Positions 12,421 through 23,200 of a stretch of 64,000 bases of DNA are shown here, piece by piece. Numbering within the stretch: the stretch's first letter is position 1; every line of letters starts with the position of its first letter. The position numbers were made by a program, and so were the translations under genes. Below the pieces are notes generated by a model, which did not search any database, had not been told where the DNA came from, and saw only the letters and a program-made list of their open reading frames with translations. Source of the stretch: Conoideocrella luteorostrata (Eukaryota; Ascomycota; Sordariomycetes; Hypocreales; Clavicipitaceae). The stretch lies in assembly GCA_032433595.1 (NCBI GenBank), contig JASWJB010000029.1, positions 124,001 through 188,000 on the forward strand, given 5' to 3'.

Positions 12421-13275
12421 TTGATGGTGTTGACAACTCCATTGATGGCATGGCCTTTTGCAATGCAACGTCTTGAATGTCTGTTGCCATGCCATGTAGC
12501 TGGCGGGGGCCTTCGATCAACGTGCTCTGATGCATCCTGCCACAGGTGTCCGCAATGCACGACAACCTTTACGTGGAGTTTGCTCTCGACGAATCACCCG
12601 AAATTTCAACGACACTGCTACTGCGGTGACTGTAACAGAGTATTTGGTACCGAAGAAGGGTTCAAGTCTCACATGCAGAGCTCGGGGCACTCGACGGAGT
12701 TCCGTTGCTGTGACTGCGACCGTGGATTTAGTAGCGCGGGCACCTTGGATTAACAACCTTGGGGACGAGGTTCATCGGCGTCCAGCTTCAGGCATAAGAC
12801 TAACGAGCAAGAGGGCGCCGAGAATAATGTTGCAGCAGGAATTTTGCGTTGTAGCAAGTGTCCTTGTACATTTGCTACTGAAGTGGCTTTCGAGCAGCAC
12901 CTTGCGTCTCTCGCGCATTGGCCACAGGGCAGTCTGACTTGTTTGCGAGCGCGTTGTGCAAAGCAAAGTTTCTCTGTCTGTCTGCCGTGCTTCATTACCT
13001 TACAAGTGGCGCTTGCCTATCACGCATGAACCGGGATCATATCAGAATATTGATCGGGAAACATGACACCAACAAGCGGCAGCCTATCTGGCTGGATCAT
13101 GGCTTATCTCACCATCTCCCTCCCACAGCTGCCCTTCTGCCCTCCCAATTATCGCCCTTTCCGAGATGCAAGAGCTCTCCAAGATCATGTCCAGTCAGCA
13201 GCTCACGATGAGCCTTTCCTGTATTGTTGCGCTGCCATGTCTGGTAGCAAAAATGGGAAATCAAAGACTTTTTGA
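12421..13275 (+). pseudogene. C2H2 zinc-finger protein pseudogene
   Basis: Finger-like units are readable but spread over frames. First comes CGDCNRVFGTEEGFKSHMQ..H and CDCDRGFSSAGTLD in frame 1, ended by TAA at 12751. Then CSKCPCTFATEVAFEQHLASLAH reads at 12844 in the same frame. Then SAVLHYLTSGACLSRM is in another frame from about 12970, and FRDARALQDHVQSAAHDE reads at about 13150. The order matches a known type of fungal multi-finger protein with a final LHHLESG-like segment. At least one nonsense codon and two frame changes separate the parts. No intron pattern reconciles them, so I call it a broken gene. The start is nominal. Confidence 0.65.
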
Positions 13276-15478
13276 AAATTCAACGTTCTCAGTACACTAG
13301 CATAGCATCTCGAGAGCGGCGCGTGCGTAGGTAGGTGGCTTAACCAGTTTACGGCAGGTTTTGAAGTATGCAGAGGGGCTTTCCCCGGGAATAGACATCT
13401 CAGGCTGACTCAAGGCAGTGGGATTTAACGGTATTGTCTCGTGCTACCTAGTCTCTATTTTACCAATAGTGTGAAAATACAATTTAAAGTACTTGTTAAC
13501 TTGTGCAACTCCGATAGCTATACTGCCTAGACCCAACCCTTTAGGAAAAGACGCTTCTCTCTGCTTCCGGATCCATCTCTGTTTTGTTTCCTCTTGGTTC
13601 CAGACACTTTGAGCAATGATTTGTCCCGGGGTTTCGGTAAAAGAAAGCTCGGTCAAAGTCAACGACCGTAACCTGCCGTCGTTCCTCGTTCCACAACTGA
13701 TTGTCACCCCGTTCCCGCCCGAACTGCCTGCAAGGAGCGGCGCGACTCCTTCGCTAGGTTCGGCAACCCTGCCTTTGATGCCTTCTCCCACCCCACGGCA
13801 TCAGCATCATGTCGAAGACACTGACCCTTCTTGCGAGAATGTATCCTCAATACAGCTCCACAATGCCTAAATGTACTAGCACTACATTGCCCTGAAGCCG
13901 GTCAAGCCTCGCGTAATTATTACTCTCGTGTTCCAAGTCACGAGGATAGCCCGATAATGCTCCCTTGGCCTACGAACGTGTAGCCGTAAGGCTCTAGCTC
14001 TAGCTTAAAGAGTACCCTGGCTTACCCCACGCGTTCATTGTAATGCACTTGCGATACAGGCTTTGGAGTAATTGCTTGCGTAAGAGGCGGGCAGTTGCCA
14101 CCTTCGGCAGCGGCGTAAGCGTATATTTGGGCAGTGATCTTCCAGTCCCCTGCTTCGCACCTGGGTGCCGTACTGTCCGGTGGGTGCCGAACCAGACATC
14201 TCAGCAGCCTCGCCTCCGGAGCTACTGCTCAACGGACCGTCCTTTCGCTGGTTTCTCTTCTTCGTCATCGCCCCTTGCGAGGATATCTGCAGTCCTTCCT
14301 GTTCTCTGCACTAGCCGCTGGCTAAATGTAGCCCGTCAATCGGCGCCATAGCTCCACCGCCCAAAAATACCACCACCTGGGACGGGCGACACAAAGAGCC
14401 ATTTGGCCAAACAAAAATTGACCAACAAAACTAAGAGTGCAGTACTTCACGGGACCTCCAAGAAACGGTTTTACAAGGTCATGTAGATAAAGCTACTCTT
14501 TACACTTCCTCCTGCAGCAAGTGTACGAAAGAGAACCACCCACGAGAAATGCTGAGCGCGAGGCAGCCATGGTGGCTCCGCCTCTTAGTGGCCAGAACAT
14601 CCGGGGCCCCATCGATGGCGTACGTACTCTGCGTATGAGTAAAACTGAATTTCACTGACAACGTTGTAAGTCAACACAAGACTATGCTAATAGTGGACCA
14701 TGGAATACCTCTCTCGACTTGACCAGGAGGGTTTTATCAGTTCAGGCGCTTCAGCGAGATCCACCACACCATGGAATATTTGGAACAGAGAGGAACTGGT
14801 CCAAGGCGAGGCAGAGGTGCACGTGAGGACAGTGCATCCCAGTCGCAAGGCCAGGTAGCGTAGGTATGGGATGAGGAGTCGTTATCAGCTGTATAGGCAT
14901 CGGGACGGTTCTCAATGGCAGTGGCAGCAACAGTAGCTTTAACAGAAAGTCATGCAGGTTATCGAACTATTAGCAGCTGTGCTAGAAGGTGTTATATTTA
15001 ATACAGTTAATTTAGATTTCTTAATTATTTCATTTAGAAAAGCCTAGTTTATTCCCTTTACTAAGGAGCTACAATGCGCCGAGGACGCGTTGTCAGTGAG
15101 CACCTATTGCAAACAGAGCAGGCCGAGCAGGTGGCGCCACTCAAGTCGTAGCCCAACTGTCCGGTAGTCGCCCTAGGGGAGGATGTCTCCCGGTCACTTG
15201 ACAGCGACTTTGGAAACAAATAAGCACGAGAAAAATTGATTGCATCTCAGTTCGTAAAAATTTCCGGTTCTTTTTAAGATATTAAGTTGATTGCGAGGCA
15301 AATGACGGACTAGACGGCAAATGCTCACGGCCTATAGTAGGCTAGCTTGTGCTTGCTGTAGCTATAGCGCAGGGTAGCTAGCTATTCCAGGAGTGCTGGC
15401 TGCCAAACGCGCTGTGCTGGGCGCTCGGGCGCTCGGGCACTCACGTACCGGCCGCCATCCTCATGAAATTTTTTTAAA
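13276..15478. other. Gene-poor 2.2 kb
   Basis: Only short frames without recognisable motifs. The proline/serine-rich reading at 13616-13870 and the frames near 14043-14351 lack support from introns or family similarity. Confidence 0.5.
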
Positions 15479-15528
15479 CCGCATTCGGGTGCGAAATTCT
15501 ATCCAAATCCGCATCCGGGTGCGGATCC
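15479..15528. repeat. Two imperfect copies of a CCGCAT(T/C)CGGGTGCG motif
   Basis: CCGCATTCGGGTGCGAAAT at 15479 is followed by CCGCATCCGGGTGCGGAT at 15509. The second copy has TCCGCA and TGCGGA arms around TCCGGG and so is partly palindromic. A T-rich tract precedes the pair. Function unknown; it may be a transposon end. Confidence 0.5.
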
Positions 15529-16683
15529 AGTCATTGAGTGCCAGCTTGGAGGGGCAGAAAGGAGTTTTCGAGCAGTGCAACAACGCTAAAACAGCAGTTT
15601 GAAAGGCAAAGTTTTTTTTTTATTTGACCCATGCCGAACTCTGTACCGTGCAGAAAATGGAACATTGTGACTTGCTCAGACTATTTTCCACTCGGTTCAA
15701 GACCATGGGCATCTCCTTCAGGCGAATGTATGACGACATCCGTCTAGGACCCATATTTCCTGCCACAAGCGTTCCGCCTCCTTGACAAAGCACCTGAAGA
15801 ACGACCCGGGATGCAACGTATCGTCAGGCTCCCCAGGCAAACACTCTGAGCACATAGTTGCGCTCTTCAGCGCCTCTGATAGCTTCTGGAAGCTCCTTCG
15901 CTATGCTCTAAATCCATAGTCATCGCTCCATTACCTTCTTAGCTTCAGGTCTCGCTCCACATTGTTTGCCCAATTGCCTTGCATCGTCGTTGAGATGGAC
16001 TATCAACGACGTGCAACCTAGCCAAGCCCAAACGTTACACTAAGCAAACTTGTTCAAACAAGACCATATGCCAGATTATATTCGGGGTTTTAGAGCAGTT
16101 AAGCCAGGACTCTTGGCTTGTCTGTTCGCATAAATTTCAGTCATGTCGACTTTATTCATACCAAACAGTCGAGCGGTGGTAATAACTCATACAGGTAGGA
16201 AGAGGCTGTGTTCAAATAGTGCCGGCAGTCAGTTGCTGACCAACACTATCCATATTTTGTCCGAAATTAAATAATTCGATCAAGTTATATTGCCCACAAG
16301 TGAACGTCTTCGAGGTTGGCGACGCTACAATGAGACCATCACAGGCTAGTCGCCAGACGTCGTTAAGCTTTTCTTATCTTTGCCGCCGCAAATGTTAATA
16401 TCGAATCCCACTTAATAAGCCTTCTACATCCAGTCCTTTGGACTTAGTTTTGGCCGCTGCACTCCATTTAAAGCACGGACCTAACTTAGCTGATAATACA
16501 TGATTCGAGAAGATGTTTGTTTTCGTTATTGGGGCTGGACAATCCCCGAAAAGTTCAAAAGCTTATCCCTAATTTATGTTATAAGAGGCTTGATATGCTC
16601 GTTTGACATCTCGCAGCTGTGGATTATGCTTATACATACTGACAACACGATACTCTCTTCTCGCTCAAGGCTATATTCCAGTC
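15529..16683. other. Intergenic, upstream of the orphan gene
   Basis: No gene seen. The last ~200 bases precede the ATG at 16684; a pyrimidine-rich stretch with CTCTCTTCTCGCTC lies about 30 bases before it and would fit a fungal transcription start region. Confidence 0.5.
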
Positions 16684-17633
16684 ATGTCATCTTCGTCAAG
16701 CTCCGACTCCCCGGACGTGAACCACCTGATAGAAGAGAAGTTGCGATCAAAATGTCTAGAGCACTTTGGTTTATGCGGGAAAGACTCTGATCGCCCCGTG
16801 AAGTTTCGGTTTAAGTCATATGTTACAACGGCAAACCTAAAATATTACAGCGTCAGAACTAATGTTCCCGGTTCTTTACTGTGCCACTGCATGGTTTTCC
16901 CACCTGGAACTTGTGTTGCTACTGCCAAAAGGTATCTTGAAACTGCTGAGATAGCTTACAATGCTATTAAAGACAGTGTGCCTCAGCCTTTAGCTCGGCA
17001 TACGGTCATCGAAGATTGTCAAACCGTCCCAAAAGATCATCATTTCATTCTCTTTCGTTCTCAAGAGACACAAGCAAGGGGATCTTCCACGAATAACATT
17101 ATTTCGAGACTGAAACGCCTTCATGAGTCAACAGGACCATCAGACCCAAATAATAGAGGGCTTGAATCTAATCCCGAACAGCAGCAAACCTGGCAAAAAT
17201 GGTTTGCGGTCGCGATGTCTCAAACTCTGAAGCGTATGAAGCGAATCGATGACGTCCAACAAAAACTTCAGGACATTGACGTAATGGAATTGACAAATCG
17301 TCTCCTAGGAGCAGTGCAACAGGATTCTGCTAGGCTAGGTTTAGTCCATGAAAACTTGCTGTTCAAAAATGTTGAAGTGAAGATGGAGGGAAAAGATGAG
17401 CCCGTATTCAATGATGCTGTTTATTTCTACGGCCCACAAGAATGTAAGTGTTGCCAGTGAATCAAGGTTCCTCGCCCACTGTAGCTGATTATTTAGGGAT
17501 CTTGACCACTGGGGCGGAATATAGTGACAATATGGATCAAAGTGCCGATGTGACTTTTACCGATCCAGAAGACCAGGGCAAAGCCCGTCTCAAACTGTAT
17601 ACAGCGTACGTTTTTGAGGGCGCTGATAGATAA
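16684..17633 (+). CDS. Hypothetical protein, 298 residues, one intron
   Basis: I do not recognise a family. Exons are 16684-17443 and 17497-17633, joined across a 53 nt intron (GTAAGT..TTTAG, CTGAT branch at 17484); splicing joins FYGPQE to WILTTGAEY. The ATG at 16684 starts a serine run (MSSSSSSDSPD); the frame is open upstream but the earlier residues look non-coding. The body is mixed alpha/beta-like, with FRFKSYVTTANLKYYSVRT, LLCHCMVFPPGTC and a helical middle (QKWFAVAMSQTLKRMKRIDD). The C-terminus is acidic. No signal peptide or membrane segment. Isolated, with more than 2 kb free on the downstream side. It could be a lineage-specific protein or a domain diverged past recognition. Confidence 0.7.
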
Positions 17634-18040
17634 AGAGAGAAGGCTAATATTTCAGCTCTAGCTATAAAAAAATGAAGCTCCTGTGTCAAGATGAGTCAAG
17701 CGAAGCGGAAAAGGCGGAACTATTAGCGTAAGTTCAACAATGATGACTCACGAACGTAAGTTGACGTGTATATGGTTCTAGGTTACTCAATCAGTTAAGT
17801 GACTGAAGCCCATTCGCTCAAGATAACTTGACATCGTCCTCGAATAGCAATATCAAAGTCATGATGAAAGTTCCCCAGACCGATTTGTATGGCCCTGGGT
17901 CACTCTTTCAGTGCGATGAGTGCATATGATGACACATTGTATCGAACCTCATAAGTCTGTCTATCGGAAAGCACTAGTCTCTTGCACCATATGGCGAAGC
18001 TGCAGTTTTTCAAGATAGTTAGAGGCTGTTTTTGATGCGT
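17634..18040. other. Intergenic, nothing recognised
   Basis: 3' flank of the orphan gene; no feature seen apart from the start of the repeat-related stretch that follows. Confidence 0.5.
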
Positions 18041-18125
18041 CATGTGCCTTCGTGGGCATTCAACAATTTGCAACAGTGGAAATCGGCAGAAATAGGTGGA
18101 TTCAATAGATAACTCGTGATGATGA
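18041..18125 (-). repeat. Leader-like segment related to 42890-42965, heading a broken small ORF
   Basis: On the minus strand both loci carry a TTTCCACTGTTGC leader with a preceding ACCTATTTC/GCCTATTTC element. Both are followed closely by an ATG and a reading starting M(PT)KAHDA or MKAHNA. Here the small frame breaks at a TAG after about 32 codons (MPTKAHDASKTASNYLEKLQ.. reading towards lower coordinates to about 17950). I infer a dispersed gene or element family represented by two diverged copies. Confidence 0.5.
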
Positions 18126-18400
18126 TTGAATTGATGACTAAGATAGTCTTCCTGAAGAGGCTTGTAAGCCACCTATTCATAATGCTTTCCCGGCCTCGTG
18201 TCCTTGTGACCTTGGAGTCATCTGGCCCTGACCCTGTTGAAAATCGTACTAACTGACTATGTACGGCACTGATCTTCCAGATAGAAGTCTTCTCTTCTCA
18301 ACAGTTTGGCTGTCTTCTGGGAATAGAGGTTTTTAGAATTGGATGGCCATGGAATCCACGAAACAAATAATTCGATACACTTGTGCTATCAGCATAATAT

Positions 18401-18580
18401 TTAGTTACTTACATTCCTCCCCACACCCCTCATGTCTTGCAATTTGTCGATTTGCCTGTGTTCTTTCACCTCATCGACTGCTGTCTCAAATTCTTCACCA
18501 TGTTGACGATTGCGAGCCCTGTAGTCGAGCAGTGTTTTCTCCGTGCTAACAAAAGGCTCTAATACAAGCGCTATCTGCAT
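18401..18580 (-). CDS. Unidentified short coding-like frame with donor site
   Basis: The minus-strand frame reads VLEPFVSTEKTLLDYRARNR, then GEEFETAVDEVKEHRQIDKL, which has protein-like composition (amphipathic helix). It runs into a GTAAGT donor at about 18410. No acceptor that yields a convincing continuation was found. It may be one exon of a decayed gene. No family recognised. Confidence 0.25.
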   Translation of the reverse strand: MQIALVLEPFVSTEKTLLDYRARNRQHGEEFETAVDEVKEHRQIDKLQDMRGVGRNVSN

Positions 18581-19273
18581 CAAACATCAGAAGAAGCTAG
18601 AAAGCGAGCAGCCTATGACCGGTTTCAGTAGTGAAACCTCTTCTAAGCTCTCTCCTATTACTCCGATTAGAGATGAGCAACAAGGTTAGGAGAAAGAAAG
18701 TTGAGAGAAAGAAAATGATGTTTTCACATCGTCCAAAACTCCCCTCATTACTAGTTAACTCCGATGACCTGATCAGGATCTCTGATGTTCATGTTAACTT
18801 CACGCACGATCTAGGCTGAGGACGTTCTCTGATTCTGCAGGCTAGGGATGCTAGCTGCGAGTCCTTCTTCGGCTGCTACAGTGGCATGTTTATGTGCTTT
18901 GATTTATAGGTCCTAGTACTTTCTTGTACCTGGCCATCTTGAGAGTCGTCCTGTTGACCTCTTAACGCCTCCTTAAGGCGATCATGGCAATCTGGGCGGC
19001 TTCGGTGGTATTATGAGCTTCAGTTATGCTATCCCGGAGCGTTACAGCGGCGACTTTAGGGTCTTCTTAACGGCTGCTCGCGGGTTCGGCAGCATTTTTA
19101 GTACAGTGAGAGGTCCAATAGTTTCCAACCCAGCTTGCGTGCCGCAACGCGACTGGGGGGGGGGAGGTTTAAAATTCATGGGCACAGGCTGTAGCTATCT
19201 CTCTTTTGGTGTAGAAGTTGTCATAGTGGTCCGTGGAGCATTAATGTTCAGAGCAGTAGTCTTGGAGCAGTAG
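18581..19273. other. Intergenic, nothing recognised
   Basis: No supported gene. A run of nine or ten G residues occurs at about 19154-19163. Confidence 0.5.
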
Positions 19274-19350
19274 TGTCATAGGAAAATATGAACCTATTTA
19301 AGGAACACAACTACATATGCAAAGTGGCTCTGGCTGCGCTATTTTTTGTA
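19274..19350. repeat. Direct repeat, copy 1 of 2 (~77 bp)
   Basis: Begins GTCATAGGAAAATATGAACC and ends GCGCTATTTTTT. The second copy is at 19685-19762. The copies match over most of their length with small indels, and the enclosed segment is about 330 bases. Possible ends of a short non-autonomous element; no target duplication was identified. Confidence 0.55.
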
Positions 19351-19684
19351 TAACATTTATGAGCACGGGAAGGTCAATAGCCTGATTAGCGAATACCCTG
19401 TAACTTTCTACTGCTAAAATTAGTCCTTAGACTAAAATCCCCGAGTATACACCATAGACAAAGCATATTTTTATAATCTTAGTTGGATTGACCAGAAAGA
19501 GTCCATCATACTAATACAACAAGAGCCTAGTCAGGCCCACAATAACCGCGAAGCACCCGAAGGCCCACCGGAAGGGCAAAATAAAATAGTAACAGGCGCG
19601 GCACTCGCAAATGAGGCGCGTAATATTATAGGATTAGCTTTAATCGCGGCTTGGAATTCAAGCTAGGGGGGTGGTGGGGTGTAT

Positions 19685-19762
19685 GTCACAGGAAAATATA
19701 AGCCTATTTAAGGATTATTATCATTACACATGAAAAGTGGCTTCTGGCTACGCTATTTTTGT
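19685..19762. repeat. Direct repeat, copy 2 of 2 (~77 bp)
   Basis: Begins GTCACAGGAAAATATAAGCC and ends ACGCTATTTTTGT. Several differences from copy 1 are transitions (ATAGG/ACAGG, GAACC/AAGCC, TGCGC/TACGC), as expected if RIP or deamination acted. Confidence 0.55.
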
Positions 19763-20222
19763 CATGCAATAACATGGCTACCGCCATCCCCACCAATTTT
19801 GTAACCCCGGCAGCTGCGATAAAGAAAAACAAAGAACCTATAGTAAACACAGCAGCAACGCCTCAGGGTATTATTCAGGGCACAATTCAAGGCTCTCGGC
19901 AGATTTCATCAGCAATTCAAGCGCTAGAACAACCGCCAAGATCGCGGCTGCCGTCAAGCCGGGTTGCGGTTTTGTCTCGTGCAATTCTTCCCAAAATGCC
20001 TCAGTTTATACCTCTTTTCTTGAGGTCCGTAATTCTATTAGATCCACCGTCTCCCTCCCTGCGCGCCACAGTAAGCCCTACTGCAGCTCCTACAGCTACG
20101 GCTCGCCCGTATGAATCTTTTTCCCGTAGTCACATGACTACCAAGAAATCGACGACCTTTTCAGCGGGGTCTGGGCAGCCTCATCCCAACGCACCCTCTT
20201 CCCAAACTAGCAGCATGTGACG

Positions 20223-23200
20223 ATGGCTGAATCGTCGACAGTTGAGGTACGTTCTTAAGATTTATCACTGCGGCATTATTCGAAGCCCTTACCATTTCTC
20301 TCCTTTCTTCTGAGTTTCTCTTATGTTCGCTGTGTGGCTACCTTCTCTACTGCAACGCGCCGCTAGAACCGTGGCAATACACTTAACGCTTCTTAGGATA
20401 TGAATACTGCGAGCGGTTCACGCAATGGTGCCTTGTCGCTCTCGTTAGGCCGGAGTTTGCTTTCTGCCTTACGCAACCGCAGTCCCCGGCCACATCGACA
20501 CAACAGGACGCTTTCGAATAATAATGACAATTTGGAAATCGAGCTGAAAAAAATATACGACCCCCCCAACCCTTCGGTCAATCTCATCTTCGTGCATGGA
20601 CTGTGCGGAGACCTTGAGAAAACCTGGTGCACAAAAGACAAAGAAGGATCTTTCTGGCCTCGAGACTGGTTGCGAGAAGAAGAAACTCTGCAGGATGTTC
20701 GCGTACATACCTTTGGCTATACAACAGCATTTAAAGAAAGAGATAGAACCGCGCTGGATATAGATGGATTAGGCCGCTTATTGCTTACAGAGTTGGATCA
20801 GTCCAAAGCTCTAGGAGATGTGCGTATCTACCTAGTACGCGTCTTATTTGATACTGAACGACTTGCTAGATTCCTATCGTCTTCGTTGCTCATTCCATGG
20901 GCGGTTTGGTCGCGAAACAGGTAAGCTTTTACATCCACAAGTACGCATTTTACTAACAAATTATTTAGGCTTTTCTCTGTGCTCACAGCGGTGTGGGTAC
21001 TAGCAACCTTTATTCACGAATTCGGGGCATGATTTTCCTTGCGACACCTCACCAAGGTTCTGACTGGCCAAAATTTGTAGAAAATGTTTTGCAAATTAAC
21101 AGCCTTTCAAGATACATAAAAAATCTTTCGCGTGGATCAGAGAGTCTAATGAAAATTAATGAAGAGTTTGAGAGACTGGCGCATCATTTGCAGCTATGGT
21201 CTTTTCACGAGCTCCGTTCGACACCAGTCCCTAAAGGAAGTTCTTTCAAGATTCTTGTGGTCGACCCATCTTTAGCGCGGATTAGTAAGTATAGACAAGA
21301 ACGCTTACCGGCAGCTTTTGACCAAGAGTATAGATCACAAAAACGAGACAGTTGTGCCCTTAGATGCAGATCACCGTCAGATCTGCAAATTCAACAGCAG
21401 ATCAGACCCAAATTATAAGCTCGTACAGCATGCAATCGTGACTACAGTCAAACGTATCTTGGATCACGGTATGAGAGCCCTCTATGGTGGATGAACCTAG
21501 ATTGTTAACTGTTCTACTAGACGCTGAGGAGAATGGTCGTAAGAAGGAGGACCAGATGCTCAAACTGGAATCCCTCCTGTGTCTCTCTGTCTCTCCTGAG
21601 AAAGACCTGGAGAGTCTTCTTTTGGATAAAGTGGAAGGTTCATGCGACTGGATTCTTCAACATGACAAGTATTCGCAGTGGAGAAAAGCCGGCAAGTCTT
21701 CTCCAGCAGAGTTTTGGCTTACTGGAAATCCAGGAACTGGAAAAAGCACCCTCTCTGCCCACGTGGCAAAGTCCTTGCAAGATCAACGGGAACCTGTCTG
21801 CTACTACTTTTGCCGGACTGGGCGGGAGAGACAGGGGGCAGGCGATCTTATCCGCCATCTTGCTTTTCAAATGGCATATCGCTATCCTATAGTGAGGGAA
21901 GCCTTGATAGCACGGAAACAAGCCTGGGAAACAATTGAGCAGGAAAATGCTCGTTTACTATGGAAGCATCTTTTTACAGACGTCATATTAACTCTACCTT
22001 TGGGCCAGAGACAAACCTGGATCATCGATGGACTCGACGAATCTACTTCAGTCCAGAAATCAATGACTTTCTTCTCCAACATTTCGAAGGGCTTGCCGCT
22101 ATATCCCATCAATTTATACTTAAGCTCAAGGACGACCCACGACCTTCGACATTCAGCCTTTTCTGACACCAGAATTCAAATTGCGATCGACCCTGAGGAT
22201 ACTCGAGACGATATCAAACGATACATCACAGCTCAGAGCCAGCTCTTTCGTCGTCTCGGGCCAGCTGATGAAGAGATTCTGAGATGCACTCTAGAGTCTA
22301 AAGCAGACGCATGTTTCTTGTGGTTAAAGCTTGCCATAAGTAATATGGAGGACCTCGGTACCACAACAGACAAGAAGGAGTCTGTTGAAGATATTCCAGA
22401 AGGCCTGACTCTTCTATACCGGAAAATACTAAATCAAATGGAAACAAAACAGAGCGATCGTGAAATTGGTACAACTAGAGCCATATTGACTTGGACAGCG
22501 CATGCTCTCAGGGACCTAAATCAAGAGGAGCTAAGGACCGCCATAATAAATGATATTGGGAAGGATATTGATCCTACCATGGGAACTGTGGAGAGTTTGT
22601 GCGGCCAGCTCATTCGTGTGCAGAGAAACGGTGTTTTGAGGCCTGCACACTTCACCGTCACGGAATTTCTACGGAAAGACGGCACAACATCCCATCTGGC
22701 CATTGGAAGTAGGAATGCTCACGAGCGAATAGCCACTGTGTGCCTTGAGTATTTATTGGGCCCCCAATTCATACCTCCGCGCGCACGCCAACTCCCCGTT
22801 GATGAGAGAGCTGTTCGCTCACCCATAGCAGATTATGCCGCTACATATTGGTCAAAACACGTTATGATGGCCTCGTCGGAAAGTGATCATCTAGCGGAGC
22901 GCATACACGAGTTTCTTACAACAAATGTGCTTTCCTGGATTGAGTATATAGCGCGGCAGAAGAAAAGCCTTTACGAGGTGATACAGACTGCCAAAAATTT
23001 GAGAAACTACCTTGACCGTCGCGTAAAACACGTATCGCCAATTAGCTCGCACTACTCGAAAATTGATCGCTGGATAACCGATCTCTTGCGAGTTTCCACC
23101 AAGTTTGGGAAGAATTTGCTGTTATATCCATCAGCCATACACTTTATCGCTCCTCCTCTATGTCCAAAGAACAGCAGTATATATACGACTTTTTCTCTTC

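Noticed and set aside
13444..13870. Overlapping open frames on both strands (115 and 84 codons)
   Set aside because: Neither has motifs or splice evidence, and both strands being open points to composition rather than coding.
14035..14351. Frames on both strands near 14.0-14.35 kb
   Set aside because: Mutually overlapping, no motif, no intron signals supporting either.
19759..20220. 153-codon plus-strand open frame rich in Ala, Thr and Pro
   Set aside because: No ATG context, intron or family support; low-complexity composition and overlap with the second 77-bp repeat suggest chance.
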